A DNA stretch of 29,855 nt. It comes from Phoronis australis (Eukaryota > Phoronida > Phoronidae). The notes beneath the pieces are model-generated. The model saw only the letters and a program-made list of their open reading frames with translations, did no database searches and was not told where the DNA came from. Each line of letters starts with the position of its first letter. The stretch's first letter is position 1. The stretch lies in contig NMRA01000247.1 in NCBI GenBank assembly GCA_002633005.1, positions 1-29,855 of the forward strand. Direction: 5' to 3'. Below, piece after piece: positions 11,511-21,379 of the stretch. Both the position numbers and the translations under genes were made by a program.

Positions 11511-12101
11511 ATGAACGGATCGAATTTAGTTGCGCATGCTGTAAGTCTTTTGAATGGACTTGGTTATCTCAGGGGGCTTAGTGCCAACTGAGCTGCAAAA
11601 CGAGATGCTGACAATGTAGAGGCGTACAAGCTCCTTGACACAGCAGTTAACGAATTGCAAGCGTTGGGAACAAACGTCGAAGATGTCTGAGTAGCATGGT
11701 TCCAAGAGCAGAAAGCCATTGAATCCGTTGTACAGATTCCTCGGCAGTCTAGACAACAGAAAGATAGGACCAACGTTCCCGGAGAAACACCCAGGTAATA
11801 AGTTATAATTATACACAATTTGTAATATTGTCGGTTGTTTATGTTTGTGTACAATGAAAACGAAATAGAAATTATTTTTGGACATGCCAAATTTACCCAG
11901 TACAGCAGAGGGTCTACAAGAGCACAGAAACTGATTCTGGCTTGTATTTCCACTTGAGTCTATCTTCTTTATATCCAAAATCTTATTTCACGTAGTGCGT
12001 ATTTAAATCTGTATTCAATACTTGTGTCTTCCAGTGAGTACTACAGAACGGTGCGAAAACCCTTCCTGGACCACCTCTCGCAGCAGTTGACCATCAGATG
12101 T
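11511..12101 (+). pseudogene. hAT-type transposase fragment, two exons, with stops
   Basis: Exon 1 (11511-11794) reads NLVAHAVSLLNGLGYLRGLS, then AAKRDADNVEAYKLLDTAV, ending KDRTNVPGETP. Exon 2 (from 12035) continues SEYYRTVRKPFLDHLSQQL. This order, an alpha-helical segment followed by a 'YY R ... PFLDHL' segment, is typical of hAT transposases of the Tip100/ZMYM (DUF4371-like) group, between the first and last catalytic regions. Two TGA codons interrupt exon 1; copy B has Gly and Trp codons at the same places, so the stops are secondary. The N-terminal zinc finger, the DDE residues and the C-terminal dimerisation region are not visible. The element could move only with a transposase made elsewhere. 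Confidence 0.65.
11795..12034 (+). other. Probable intron in the hAT transposase (240 bp)
   Basis: The donor CCCAG|GTAATA and acceptor TGTCTTCCAG|TGAG bound an AT-rich stretch. Splicing joins AG + T into a Ser codon and puts the two recognisable protein segments in one frame. Copy B lacks this stretch together with the second exon. Confidence 0.6.
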
Positions 12102-12188
12102 ATGAACTACACATATGAGCATCCACTGGGGATTAAAAAGTGTCTAAAGAGAGGTTTTCAATTCAAATTTTTTGCAAAGTACGCTGTA

Positions 12189-12457
12189 GGTCTCGCGACG
12201 GACCAGGCCAGCTTGATTTGTGTAGATATCGAGTTTCAGTGTACTTCTGATCCCTCGGCGAACCAGACTTGTGATGTTTTTTTGCAAAAGTGTGCTTTGT
12301 TAAACTATTTATCTCAGCCAGTACTGTTTGGTCCCGCGACAGATCGACTATTTTTATAGGGATAACAACCACAGGTGTACTTTTGGACTCGTGACGGACC
12401 AGGCAAGAGTTTTTGTGTACTCTCAGTGTACATCTGGTCCTTCTGCGAACTGCTCTT
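12189..12457. repeat. Subterminal repeats of hAT copy A
   Basis: Two related modules, 12189-12275 and 12385-12457, each start with GGWCTCGYGACGGACCAGG and go on through GTGTAC and CAGTGTAC to a CTGRTCC...GCGAAC segment. A third short match, GGTCCCGCGACAGATC, lies between them at 12330-12345. Repeated motifs near the ends are common transposase binding sites in hAT elements; that role is an inference here. The same three-part layout is kept in copy B. Confidence 0.7.
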
Positions 12458-13114
12458 GTATATATTTTCACCACGGTGTAGGCCTACAGAGTGTTTTGGT
12501 TTCGTAAAACTGTTTTCAGATGATTTGTTTTCTGATACATTTGACGTTTTTCAATTGTTGTCAACGTGATTAATAAAGTGATACTTAATTGCTTTTGTCG
12601 CTTTTAATAATAGACTATGAACTGAGAGCACCATCGTAAGCCAGTTTTTCTCGTAACGAGACAGAACACGTGTTTATTTCCGGACTAACAGTACAGGTTT
12701 TCGTTCTTAAACAGCTTGAGGCTGTTGCGATTATCTGATATATATGTTTTTACGCCCTGTCGGTACTCCTTATGCTCTTGAATATTTTGTAGTTGTCTAA
12801 ACCTCTGTATACAAACCACACTTTTTCGTATGCTAAAAAGTTGCGTGTAAGCAGATGTTCCAACAAAAGATTTTGCTAGTGGTGTGACTCATACCCATAT
12901 GTGCATAAATATGGTTTCACGAAACTTATGAGCCAAGTTCATGTGACGAAATCGAGAAGGGCTTTTAATTATCTTAAGAAAAACTCCAGGGACATGTTAA
13001 GTGCCAGAAACATACCAGGATGCATGGAAATTTCACTGTTTGTCTACAAAAATAAAACGTTATCTTACACGGGAGGGGGGCTTACCCCCTCCNCCCCCCC
13101 CCCCTTACTGAAAA

Positions 13115-13130
13115 CGTAGATCCGCCACTG
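13115..13130 (-). repeat. Right terminal inverted repeat of hAT copy A
   Basis: CGTAGATCCGCCACTG is the exact complement of the left end. The same end with one change (CGTAGATCCGCTACTG) closes copy B at 16486-16501. Confidence 0.9.
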
Positions 13131-13136
13131 AGTTAC
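13131..13136. repeat. Right target-site duplication of the nested hAT-like element (AGTTAC)
   Basis: This is the second AGTTAC, directly after CCGCCACTG. With one copy removed along with the element, the host integrase reads through without a break. Confidence 0.8.
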
Positions 13137-13920
13137 TGCGTGATCAGCATGAAGCTGACAATGTCAGTTCCTTACAGGTGGTCGTTGCTGTTGCTCGATT
13201 GAACAGCCGCCTTCGCTCCACCGGATTGCCTGCCAGAGAGATGTGGTTTCAGCGCAACCAGTTCACCAATTGCCAAATAACAGTTCATGACAACTTGCTG
13301 ATCTCTTCCCAGCAACAACGGCGCTCTATCAACCATGGACCCAGTGAACGATCCAAGGCTCCTGTGGCCAACCGAGCAGTAGAATGCGACGCATCCATCG
13401 GCGATTTCGTTTACCTCTACTCTGATAGGGAAAAGACCAGAGCCCGTCCACGATACCTCGTGGTTGCTTCCGATGGCGTGTGGTTAAGTATTCGGAAATT
13501 TTCTGGAGATCAGTTACGTAATGCTTCTTACCGTGTCAAACGCAGCGAGTGTTACCGTGTTCCGTCAGAGATTACTGACATTCCAGCTGCATCACCTGTC
13601 ACTGCTCCTTGTGGTCACGATGACGACGACGAGTTCCCACCGTCTTCCGCTGTTCCAGTATCCGTTTCATCGTTGCCCTCGTCCTCAGTGCGATCCAGCT
13701 CCATGGTGCAACGACGGTGTACTACCTTCACGTGGCCCACTTGCCGCCCCAGCTGTGGCATTCACCATCGTCCCCCCCTGATGTATCCCGCCACCCTGGT
13801 TCTACGACAACGCCTGCTGTTGAACCACCCGTCTTCCCTGCTCATCAAGAGGCCCAGAAAAGATCGCAAAGGCAGCGCCACAAACCTCATTGGCAAACGG
13901 ACGATTGGCTTTATGACTGA
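13137..13920 (+). pseudogene. Integrase C-terminal region right of the hAT insertion
   Basis: Reading resumes in phase after the hAT element: TG at 13137-13138 completes the codon begun by C10477. Then come LRDQHEAD, VARLNSRLRSTGLPAREM and FQRNQFTN, the segment after the DDE core. A small beta-rich C-terminal domain follows (SIGDFVYLYSDREKTRARPR, then SYRVKRSECYRVPSE), which in this type of element binds DNA or chromatin. The tail is rich in Ser, Pro and Asp (DDDDEFPPSS) and loses a clear frame after about 13700; one frame ends with QTDDWLYD and a stop at 13918-13920. No conserved catalytic residues remain. Confidence 0.8.
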
Positions 13921-14009
13921 TTTTACTTTGTACTTTTTTAACGCCATAGTAATTGGGAATCTTATTGGCACTTTGTTTACTGTTTTTGTTTTCTACTACC
14001 CGTTCTTAG

Positions 14010-14148
14010 TGTAAGTTTACCTCATTTTCTGTGACAGAAAAGGCAATCACGCCTTTGCATTGTTATTCGTACGACTGTGATTGGTGTGAGCCTTTTCGGT
14101 TCCGCCTCGCTGTATTGTCGGCAGCGAATTAAACTCGTTAAACTTACA
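14010..14148 (+). repeat. 3' LTR of the plus-strand retrotransposon (139 bp)
   Basis: The segment begins TGTAAGTTTA and ends TAAACTTACA, a perfect 10-bp terminal inverted repeat with the TG...CA ends expected of an LTR, and lies about 90 bp after the last integrase codons. At 139 bp it is a short LTR. No convincing polypurine tract is seen just before it. The matching 5' LTR would lie left of gag and is replaced by minisatellite, so the LTR pair cannot be compared. Confidence 0.75.
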
Positions 14149-14389
14149 ACTCATTGTCTAGTTTATCTTGCGCACATAGGCGTATTTAGGGGGGAAGGGG
14201 GCCCGCCCCCCCCCCCTCCTTGGCTGCCGCAAAAAAATAAAACAGCAAGAGTGTAGAGAAATGTTGAGTTTATTAATTATAACCCAGGTAATTAAAATTA
14301 TACGGATGAAACAAGATTTAAATGTGTGCAGTTTTAGTGTTTGGGGGGCTCAGATCCAATTTCAAGTGTCAAATTCGAAACACGGCGCA
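14149..14389. other. Linker after the LTR with a possible transposon terminus
   Basis: After the LTR, CATAGGCGTATTTAGGGGGG begins at about 14176, followed by G and C homopolymer runs and then AT-rich sequence up to the gap. This layout (short GC-rich terminus then poly-G/poly-C) mirrors the left end of hAT copy A. CGCCTATG, the complement of its first eight bases, occurs at about 16435-16442 inside copy B. No target duplication was found, so it is a candidate end only. Confidence 0.4.
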
Positions 14390-15012
14390 NNNNNNNNNNN
14401 NNNNNNNNNNNNNNNNNNNNNNNNNNNNNNNNNNNNNNNNNNNNNNNNNNNNNNNNNNNNNNNNNNNNNNNNNNNNNNNNNNNNNNNNNNNNNNNNNNNN
14501 NNNNNNNNNNNNNNNNNNNNNNNNNNNNNNNNNNNNNNNNNNNNNNNNNNNNNNNNNNNNNNNNNNNNNNNNNNNNNNNNNNNNNNNNNNNNNNNNNNNN
14601 NNNNNNNNNNNNNNNNNNNNNNNNNNNNNNNNNNNNNNNNNNNNNNNNNNNNNNNNNNNNNNNNNNNNNNNNNNNNNNNNNNNNNNNNNNNNNNNNNNNN
14701 NNNNNNNNNNNNNNNNNNNNNNNNNNNNNNNNNNNNNNNNNNNNNNNNNNNNNNNNNNNNNNNNNNNNNNNNNNNNNNNNNNNNNNNNNNNNNNNNNNNN
14801 NNNNNNNNNNNNNNNNNNNNNNNNNNNNNNNNNNNNNNNNNNNNNNNNNNNNNNNNNNNNNNNNNNNNNNNNNNNNNNNNNNNNNNNNNNNNNNNNNNNN
14901 NNNNNNNNNNNNNNNNNNNNNNNNNNNNNNNNNNNNNNNNNNNNNNNNNNNNNNNNNNNNNNNNNNNNNNNNNNNNNNNNNNNNNNNNNNNNNNNNNNNN
15001 NNNNNNNNNNNN
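14390..15012. other. Assembly gap, 623 N
   Basis: An unbroken run of N lies between sequence related to a transposon end and the first bases of hAT copy B. The start of copy B, including its left terminal repeat and duplication, presumably lies in it. Apparent ORFs across the run are meaningless. Confidence 0.99.
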
Positions 15013-15182
15013 ACTGGGAATTTCCGCAGAAAGGCTCACCCGATGAAACGCTCATGCCCATGGGCATTTATTTGATATTAGTACTTCGGGTTTCAAGCGT
15101 TCAGACATTGGGACGTTTATTTCGAAAATTGCAAGAGATGCAAATAGGTCCTGGGATGCTTCGTCAAGGTTTGAAGTAGTAC

Positions 15183-15386
15183 ATGATGAACGGATCAAAT
15201 TTAGTTGCGCATATAAGTCTTTCGAATGGACTTGGCAACCTCAAGGGTCTTAGTGTCAACGGAGCTGCGAAACGAGATGCTGACATTGTAGAGGCTTACA
15301 AGCTCATTGACACAGCAATTGACGAAGTGAAAGCGTTGGGAACAAACATCGAAGATATCTGGGTAGAATGGTTCCAAGACGAGTAA
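15183..15386 (+). pseudogene. hAT transposase fragment of copy B (67 codons open)
   Basis: Reads NLVAHISLSNGLGNLKGLS, AAKRDADIVEAYKLIDTAI and DEVKALGTNIEDIWVEWF, then a stop. It is the counterpart of exon 1 in copy A, without that copy's two internal stops but missing two residues in the HAV/HI region and everything downstream because of the deletion. Too short to act as transposase. Confidence 0.65.
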
Positions 15387-15490
15387 ATCATTGGATCCGA
15401 TATACAAATTCCTCGGCAGTCTAGACAACAGAAGGATTAAAATTTTAGAGAGAACTTTTCAATTCAATTTTTTTTGCATAGTACACTTTA

Positions 15491-15760
15491 GGTCTCACGA
15501 CGGACCAGGCCAGCTTGATTTGTGTAGATGTTGAGTTTCAGTGTACTTCTGGTCTCTCGGCGAACTAGTCTTGTGATTTTTTAACAAAGTGTGCTTTGTA
15601 AAACTATTTATCTCAGTCAGTACTGTTTGGTCCCGCGACAGATCGACTATTTTTATAGGGATAATAAGCACAGGTGTACTCTTGGTCTCGTGACGGACCA
15701 GGTCAGCTTTTTGTGTACTCTCTGTGTACATCTGGTCCCTCTGCAAACTAGTCCAATGTA
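15491..15760. repeat. Subterminal repeats of hAT copy B
   Basis: GGTCTCACGACGGACCAGG (15491-15509), GGTCCCGCGACAGATC (15629-15644) and GGTCTCGTGACGGACCAGG (15684-15702) match the three sites of copy A in order and nearly in spacing. Confidence 0.7.
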
Positions 15761-16501
15761 TCTTTTCACCACTGTGCACAGGATGTTTTGGTTTCGTGAA
15801 ACTGTTTTCAGTTGATTCGTTTCCTGGTAGATTTGACGTTTTTCAATTGTTGTCATCGTGATTCAGCTTAATAAAGTGATGCCTAATTATTTATTGTCGC
15901 TTTGAATAATAGACTATGAGTTGAGAGCACCATCGTTCGCCAGTTTTTCTCGTAACGAGACAGAACACATGTTTATTTCCGGACGAACAGTACAGGTGTT
16001 CGTTCTTAAACAACTTGAGGCTGCTGTTACGTGATCATCTGATATTCAAGTTTTTACGCCCCGTCGGTGCTCCTTAATCATGCCCTTGAGTATTTGGAAA
16101 TTGTCTAAACCCCTGTATACACACCATACTTTTTCGTATACGACTTTTCGTATGATAAAAAGGTGTGTGTAAGCAGATGTTCCAACAAAATTTTTTGCTG
16201 GTGGCGTGACTCATACCCTGATGTGCACAATATGGTTTCACGAAACTTATGTGCCAAGTTCATGTGACGAAATCTAGAAGGGTTTTTAATTATCTTAAGA
16301 AAAACACCAGAGACATGTTAAGTGCCAGAAACTTACCAGGATGCATTGAAATTTCACTATTTGGTTACAAAAACAAAAAATATCTTACACGGGAGGGGAA
16401 ACCCCCTTCCCGACCTCCCCCCGCTCGGCGCCACGCGCCTATGATTTGACCTTGGCTGGAATCCTAAACCCCCCCTTGCTGAAAACGTAGATCCGCTACT
16501 G

Positions 16502-17039
16502 GACTTCTAGGTTAGAATTTAGGAGTTTTCCAAGTTTTTACCCACCAAGTGCACACTCAAGTCAAGCTTTACGTCCTGATAGGTTAAAAAATTACAACAC
16601 CTAATTTTCAAAAAATCAATCTGATTTGCCAATAACGTGTAAGAACAATAACGGGTTATAAAAATGAATTTAATAATCATGAAAAAGTCCAAAAGCTCAG
16701 CACGGTGTCAGTACATCCTTTTGAGGGTAATTATTACTAACCTTTGTGAAGTACACTAGTATTATTAAATGTCAAAGGTCCACTTCGTCAATCCCTACTC
16801 AGTTATTTTGCCAAATACTAAAGAATCAAAAATTCTGAAACACAACAGGCCAAACACTCCGGCGTTCGCATCTTTGCAAAAAGTGTCAATCTTTACTTTG
16901 AGCACGAAAACTACTCTGTAACTGTTCATTGTTTTTAAGCAAGCCAACGTGTGTGCAAGACATGCATGTTCATTCTGCGTAAAACCTATCGCTAGTGTAT
17001 CAGGATTTAAAAGTCGAGAAGCTTCCACCGGCCTTGGAA
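16502..17039. other. AT-rich spacer, nothing recognised
   Basis: Between the end of hAT copy B and the degenerate start of the first 32-bp satellite. Short ORFs here match nothing I know. Confidence 0.6.
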
Positions 17040-18645
17040 CTTACACGAGCGTCTTACTGTATCGAAAATTGCAATGTAACCATCTGCTGAACCGAGCACC
17101 TAACAATCTTAGGATTTTTTTAATGCTCATGGGCCACCTTAGTGTATCGGGACAATGTGAGCATTTTGCACGCTGAGGTTTTTTAGACGCCGCGAGTACC
17201 CTACTGTAGGGAATCTAATAATGCAAACACCTCAGTACGCAGGCTCTTTAATGCAAGTACCTTAGTAAATTGGGATTTATTACGATGCAAGCATCTTACA
17301 TGCCGTACCGCGGGACCCATAACGCGAGCACACGATACACTCTGAAAGTCAGTTAATGAGAACACCTTCCTGTACTGGAGTATCGTAACAGGAGCACCCT
17401 ACACTCTGGCGCCGCTCTGTTAACGCGAGCACTTTTCTGCATCAGGTCTAGCGCGAGCACCTTACACTCTGGGTGTCTTTTAAGGCGAGCACCTTACTGT
17501 ATTGAGTCTCATTACGGGAGCACCTTATACTCCCGAGGGTTAGTTAACGCAAACACCATACTGTACTAAGTGCCATAACGGAAACACCCTACACTCTGGG
17601 AGTCTTTTAACGCGAGCACCTTACCGCACCAGGTCTCATAGCGCGAGCACCTTACACTCTGGGTGTCTTTTAACGCGAGCATCTTACTGTACCGAGTCTC
17701 ATTACGGGAGCATGCACCTTACACTCCTGAGGTACGTTAGTTAACGCGAACATCATAATGCACTAAGTGTCATAACGGGAGCATCATACACTCTGGGGGC
17801 TTTTAACGCGAGCACCTTACCTCACCAGGTCTCATAACACGAGCACCTTCCACTTCGGATGTGTTTTAAGGCGAGCACCTTACTGTACTGAGTGTCATCA
17901 CGCGAGCACCTTACACTCTGAGGGTTAGTTAACAAGAACACCTTACTGTACTGAGTGTCATAAAGGGAGTACCTACACTCTGGGGGTCTTTTAACACGAG
18001 CACGTTACCGTACCAGGTCTCATAGCGCGAGCACCTTACACTCTGGATGTGTTTTAAGGCGAGCACCTTACTGTACTGAGTGTCATAGCGCGAGCACCTT
18101 AAACTCTGGGTGACTTTTAAGGCGAGCATCTTACTAGCTGTACTGAGTCTCATTAAGGGAGCACCTTACACTCCTGAGGGTTAGTTAACGCGAACTCCAT
18201 CCTGTACTGAGTGTCATACCGGGAGCACCCTACATTCTGGGGGTCTTTTTTACGCGAGCACCTCAGCACCGGGTCTCATAACGCGAGCACCTTACTCGGA
18301 AGGTATTTTAACGCGAGCATCTTACTGCACCAGGTCTCATTGCGCGAGCACCTTACACTCTCGACGTGTTTTAGGTGAGCACCTTACTGTACTGAGTGTC
18401 ATAACGCGAGTACCTTACCGCACCGCGTATCATAGTGCGAGCACCTTACACTCTGGGTGTCCTTTTAAGCGAGCACCTTATTGCAGTGAGTCTCATTACG
18501 GGAGCACCATAGACTCTGAGGGTATTTAAAGTGAGCACCTTATCGCACCGGGTCTCGAAACGCGAGCACCATACACTCTGAGGGTTACTTAACGCGAACA
18601 CCATACTGTAGTGATTGTCATAACGGGAGCACCCTACGCCATGGG
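17040..18645. repeat. Satellite 1: ~32-bp monomers arranged as ~63-bp dimers
   Basis: The core CGCGAGCACCTTAC or CGGGAGCACCTTAC recurs every 31-33 bp. Two monomer types alternate: one goes on ACTCTGGGTGTCTTTTA or ACTCTGAGGGTTAGTTA, the other TGTACTGAGTGTCATA. Units are degenerate on the left (about 17040-17330) and cleaner from 17330 on, the usual picture for an array edge. CpG is frequent in the core. No spacers of unique sequence occur, so this is not a CRISPR array. The core is shared with the satellite at 23735-26880. Confidence 0.93.
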
Positions 18646-19246
18646 CGGAGCACCATAGGGGGCTGGGGACCCACTTTTTTCAGTGCTGCGCTGCCTACGG
18701 TCTATGGGTGAGCCTTTTTCCATACCTGAACGCAAACACACATTTGCATGAAAGCAAATAGGCGGTCAGTCTGAATGGAAAAAAATAGAACGCTACACAA
18801 TATCCCACGTATTTTGAAATTAGTATGTATAGAGCCATAGTGTTGGTAATAGAAATGAACTTTTATTTAAAACAATAATTCATAGCGACTAACAAGGCAA
18901 AAAGCGTTCATGAACTAAGACTTTGCCCACTCGTTTTCCCAGGCAAGAATGACATTCATAGACTTATTGATAATCGTTTTAATCAAGCGCACGTTACGAA
19001 TGTAAAGTTATTTCGGCAATACTTAAACAAGTACAGACCTTCAGACTGTAATCCACTGCATCTGCAATGTGCATATCAATTAATACTATTCTGTATAATG
19101 GTGCTTTTAAGGCACAAAGGCATAAAACCCTTTGTACATAGAAACAAAGAAATGTACCATTACCGTTTTTCATATTTGCATACGAGGTAGCCTGCAGGTA
19201 GACTGCACTGAATAAAGATAAGTAATATATATGACAGAAAATGACC
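18646..19246. other. AT-rich spacer, nothing recognised
   Basis: After a short GC-rich stretch (18640-18715) the sequence is AT-rich with no coding or RNA signal I can support. Confidence 0.55.
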
Positions 19247-19512
19247 TTTATGATCGACATATGTCCCGAACGACACATGGTAGTTCCTGCCTCGCAAGCT
19301 CGTTATCAGAGATGAAACCAAGACCTGGGTAGGCGATATAAGGACATTTATTATGACTAGTACAATTACAAGTAAGGTCATTTATATGACAATTACAATT
19401 ATAAGTAAGGTAGTTATATGACTAATACAATTACCAGTAATAAGTGACTAAACATAAGTAAGGTAAAAATACTAATCTCTGGTAAGATGGGCAAATAAAA
19501 AGCGCCACAAGA
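19247..19512 (+). repeat. Dispersed repeat, copy 1
   Basis: Shares landmarks in the same order with 22147-22352: TTTATGATCRACATA, GCAAGCTCRTTAYCAGAGAT, GTAGGCGATATAAGGACA, and TCTGGTAAGATGGGCAA followed by AGCGCCA. Inside this copy a 33-bp segment (TATGAC...CAATTAC...AGTAA) is present three times (19347-19380, 19381-19413, 19414-19445) against once in copy 2. The left CAGAGAT and right ATCTCTGGTAA segments are partly inverted copies of each other, so a MITE-like origin is possible. No family recognised. Confidence 0.7.
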
Positions 19513-19631
19513 GATGTAGTAAGACAGCTCATGCCCATCACAATACATTATAATTAGACTGCAATATCATGAGCAAGTACCAAAGTTAAATGGGATGAAA
19601 AGTGGATAATAAAATGAATTAACCTCTTGGT

Positions 19632-20121
19632 ATTCACAGAAATGCTTTTATTAGAGATACGGTCAAACAACCACTGCAAAAACAAGTTTGTTCACCAGAA
19701 AGGAATTGTGTTTGCCTCACAGTCAGAAAGTCAGCCCTTGATCAGTTCAATATTATTTAACAATATAGCAAGATAAATGAGATAATTGTGTGGTAGAAAA
19801 ATGTTATCTATTAATATAAACCACTTGAAAAAACAGCAAATGTGTGTGTGTGTGTGCGCACGCGCGCGTGTGTGTGAGCGCGTTTGTGTGTGTGTGTGTG
19901 CGAACTATGTTACAACACAATTAGCAACACATATGGAACAATTTCACACGTTAGTTTTCACCACACATAGTCAAAACAACGAGTACATTTTTTCATATTT
20001 TTCTTGGAACGCTAAAGCACTGTAATCTGACACTAGTCCAGGGCTGCTTATTCCCATGGAAGTCTGGCAGAACCATGAAAACAAACAGGCTATTCCATCT
20101 TGACGAACTTTGAAGTCACAC
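19632..20121 (-). other. Candidate 3'-UTR exon of the minus-strand gene
   Basis: On the minus strand a pyrimidine-rich tract ending GTATTCCAG gives a good splice acceptor, with exon sequence from 20121 downward. The first AATAAA on that strand is at 19652-19647, suggesting an exon of about 490 nt that would include the GT/GC microsatellite. It would be non-coding, as the exon at 20727-20813 already holds the stop codon. Low certainty. Confidence 0.3.
19841..19902. repeat. (GT)n/(GC)n microsatellite
   Basis: Almost pure alternating purine-pyrimidine: (TG)n, then GCGCACGCGCGCG, then TG again with one short break. Such tracts can adopt Z-DNA under supercoiling; this is general knowledge, not shown here. 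Confidence 0.95.
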
Positions 20122-20726
20122 CTGGAATACAAAACAAAACAACAACACGTTTATGTGAGGGTAGACTGAAAGAAGAAACATTTTATGGTTTATGCTCCAT
20201 ATTGACTATATGAAACATCAAGAAACATACAACTGACAAATCTCTATTTCTGGTGACCATGATTGGCGAATAAAATGACATGCTGTGACACGTCAACTTA
20301 TATAGAGCTTAGTCTCAACCAAAAACCAACCGTCACTGAATTCTTAAGTAAATATTTTGACTAATACTAAGTAATTTGTCTAAATGGAAGGCAGGTTCAT
20401 ACAATTTAGACAACTAAAACCAATGAAATAAATGTCAGAATGAAGACAAGAAGAAAGTAATGATATCATAATATCTAATCCTATAATATCTATAACAGCA
20501 CAATTATATAAATTAAAAATACTTTCCTTCCATACATGATTAAAAAACATAAGCCATTTCAAGAAGTCTGAAACTAGCCAAACTTTGAAGATGTGTAACA
20601 AATGTCTTCAAATGAATTCTTGATTATTTTAAGAAATTTTAAAAATACCAAATTCATACTTTATTGTAAAAATATGAGAACAAAGTGGTACAAACTGTTG
20701 ATAAATTAACTGAAATACATATTTAC

Positions 20727-20813
20727 CTTAGACATCAAGCTTGGTGCCCTCCCAGATAGGAATCACGTGACATCTTTCAATCTTCTTGTTACCCACTATT
20801 ACGTCCAATACAC
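20727..20813 (-). CDS. Candidate last coding exon of an unrecognised host gene
   Basis: On the minus strand the interval is bounded by an acceptor (CACTTCACTTTTTATGTAG|GTG) and a donor (TCTAAG|GTAAAT). One frame is open, entering in phase 1, and codes for 27 residues that end in HVIPIWEGTKLDV, then TAA at 20730-20728, one base before the donor. It is richer in GC than its surroundings and reads like real protein (VIVGNKKIERCH). I do not recognise the family. A stop this close to the final junction would not trigger nonsense-mediated decay. It pairs in phase with a candidate exon at 23091-23180 and with a non-coding exon below 20122. No transcript evidence is available from sequence alone. Confidence 0.45.
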
Positions 20814-21379
20814 CTACATAAAAAGTGAAGTGAATAAATAGCATCTCAAACTTAATGAATGCAAGCTAATAATTAAAAGAACACATGGCAATAGTATTTC
20901 ACCTCCTTTCAATCAATTTTTGAACTTATAAACTGAAAACAAGTTACATACATTCAAAATATCAGCAAAATATATTTAAGACAAATGAGTTAAATCTAAC
21001 AATTAAAAAAGGCAGATTCTCAAGCTCAATACAAACAAGTTAGAAATGTGGGATTAGCAAAGCAGACCAACGGTTGGTACCATTAACAATAAAGGGTTAT
21101 TGTGCCTGACATAAATATTAATGGAGAAAAATGAAGGTATTCTTTTAGCTTTTAACATAGTGAAGGTTCAATGGATTACAAAAAGAACTGCTGCAGACGT
21201 ATTTCAAAAGCATCATTAAATAAAACATAACAAGCACACAACACAAAGGAAAAATCACGCACAATATGTGTTAGACTGCTTACATATAAATACTTCACCT
21301 TAAATAGTTTTTGAACACTTTTAATATGAAGACATGTCACTAAAACAGAAAACTTGAATACTTATATTTATCTACAAAT
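20814..21379. other. AT-rich sequence, probable intron
   Basis: Lies between the two candidate exons of the minus-strand gene. Nothing else is recognised. Confidence 0.4.

Larger units (their letters stand above)
10478..13130 (+). mobile_element. hAT-like DNA transposon, copy A, non-autonomous (2653 bp)
   Basis: The ends are perfect 16-bp inverted repeats, CAGTGGCGGATCTACG at 10478-10493 and its complement at 13115-13130, flanked by AGTTAC on both sides. Inside the left end lies a perfect palindrome GGGGGTTTAAACCCCC (10503-10518), and a G/C homopolymer stretch with one N (13093) lies inside the right end. The interior has part of a transposase in two exons (11511-12101) and a block of subterminal repeats (12189-12457). 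The transposase fragments resemble the hAT Tip100/ZMYM type. 10520-11330 is AT-rich with no recognisable product. A 6-bp duplication is short for hAT (usually 8), so the superfamily call leans on the protein. Confidence 0.85.
7358..14148 (+). mobile_element. Degenerate LTR retrotransposon (Ty3/gypsy-like), 5'-truncated, with a nested hAT-like element
   Basis: Domains appear in the order gag, zinc knuckle, protease, reverse transcriptase, RNase H, integrase C-terminus, 3' LTR, which is the Ty3/gypsy order (integrase after RNase H). The coding region is split over all three frames by at least five frameshifts and several stops. The 5' LTR, primer binding site and start of gag are absent; sequence starts mid-gag where the minisatellite ends. 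A hAT-like element occupies 10478-13130. The integrase zinc domain and catalytic core have been deleted near 10376-10400. The gypsy-like assignment rests on domain order and motifs; the exact clade was not determined. It is a dead copy. Confidence 0.85.
15013..16501 (+). mobile_element. hAT-like DNA transposon, copy B, same family and orientation as copy A
   Basis: From 15013 sequence is collinear with copy A from about 11337, with scattered substitutions, and ends with CGTAGATCCGCTACTG (16486-16501). Two large differences stand out. First, near 15436 it skips what in copy A is about 11773-12138, so the intron and second transposase exon are absent. Second, near the right end it carries about 55 extra bases, including CGGCGCCACGCGCCTATG, before the shared terminus. 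Its left end is in the gap. No target duplication can be shown. Confidence 0.85.

Noticed and set aside
11526-11978. Minus-strand ORFs of 129-150 codons over the hAT transposase
   Set aside because: They are antisense shadows of the transposase exon and intron; no domain seen.
12901-13119. Small ORF kept in both hAT copies (QVHVTKSRR.FNYLKKN, 12901-13119 and 16249-16449)
   Set aside because: The two copies differ by several amino-acid changes as well as silent ones, the ORF lies in the subterminal region, and its end is different in each copy. Shared descent explains it.
14261-15179. Long ORFs of 225-285 codons across 14.3-15.1 kb
   Set aside because: They consist almost wholly of N from the assembly gap.
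14176-16442. A complete separate element bounded by CATAGGCG and CGCCTATG
   Set aside because: Only eight bases pair, flanks show no target duplication, and the interior is hAT copy B. Kept only as a chimera question.
17040-18645. CRISPR-like array (about 32-bp repeats)
   Set aside because: Repeats are contiguous with no unique spacers, they diverge gradually, and the context is eukaryotic.
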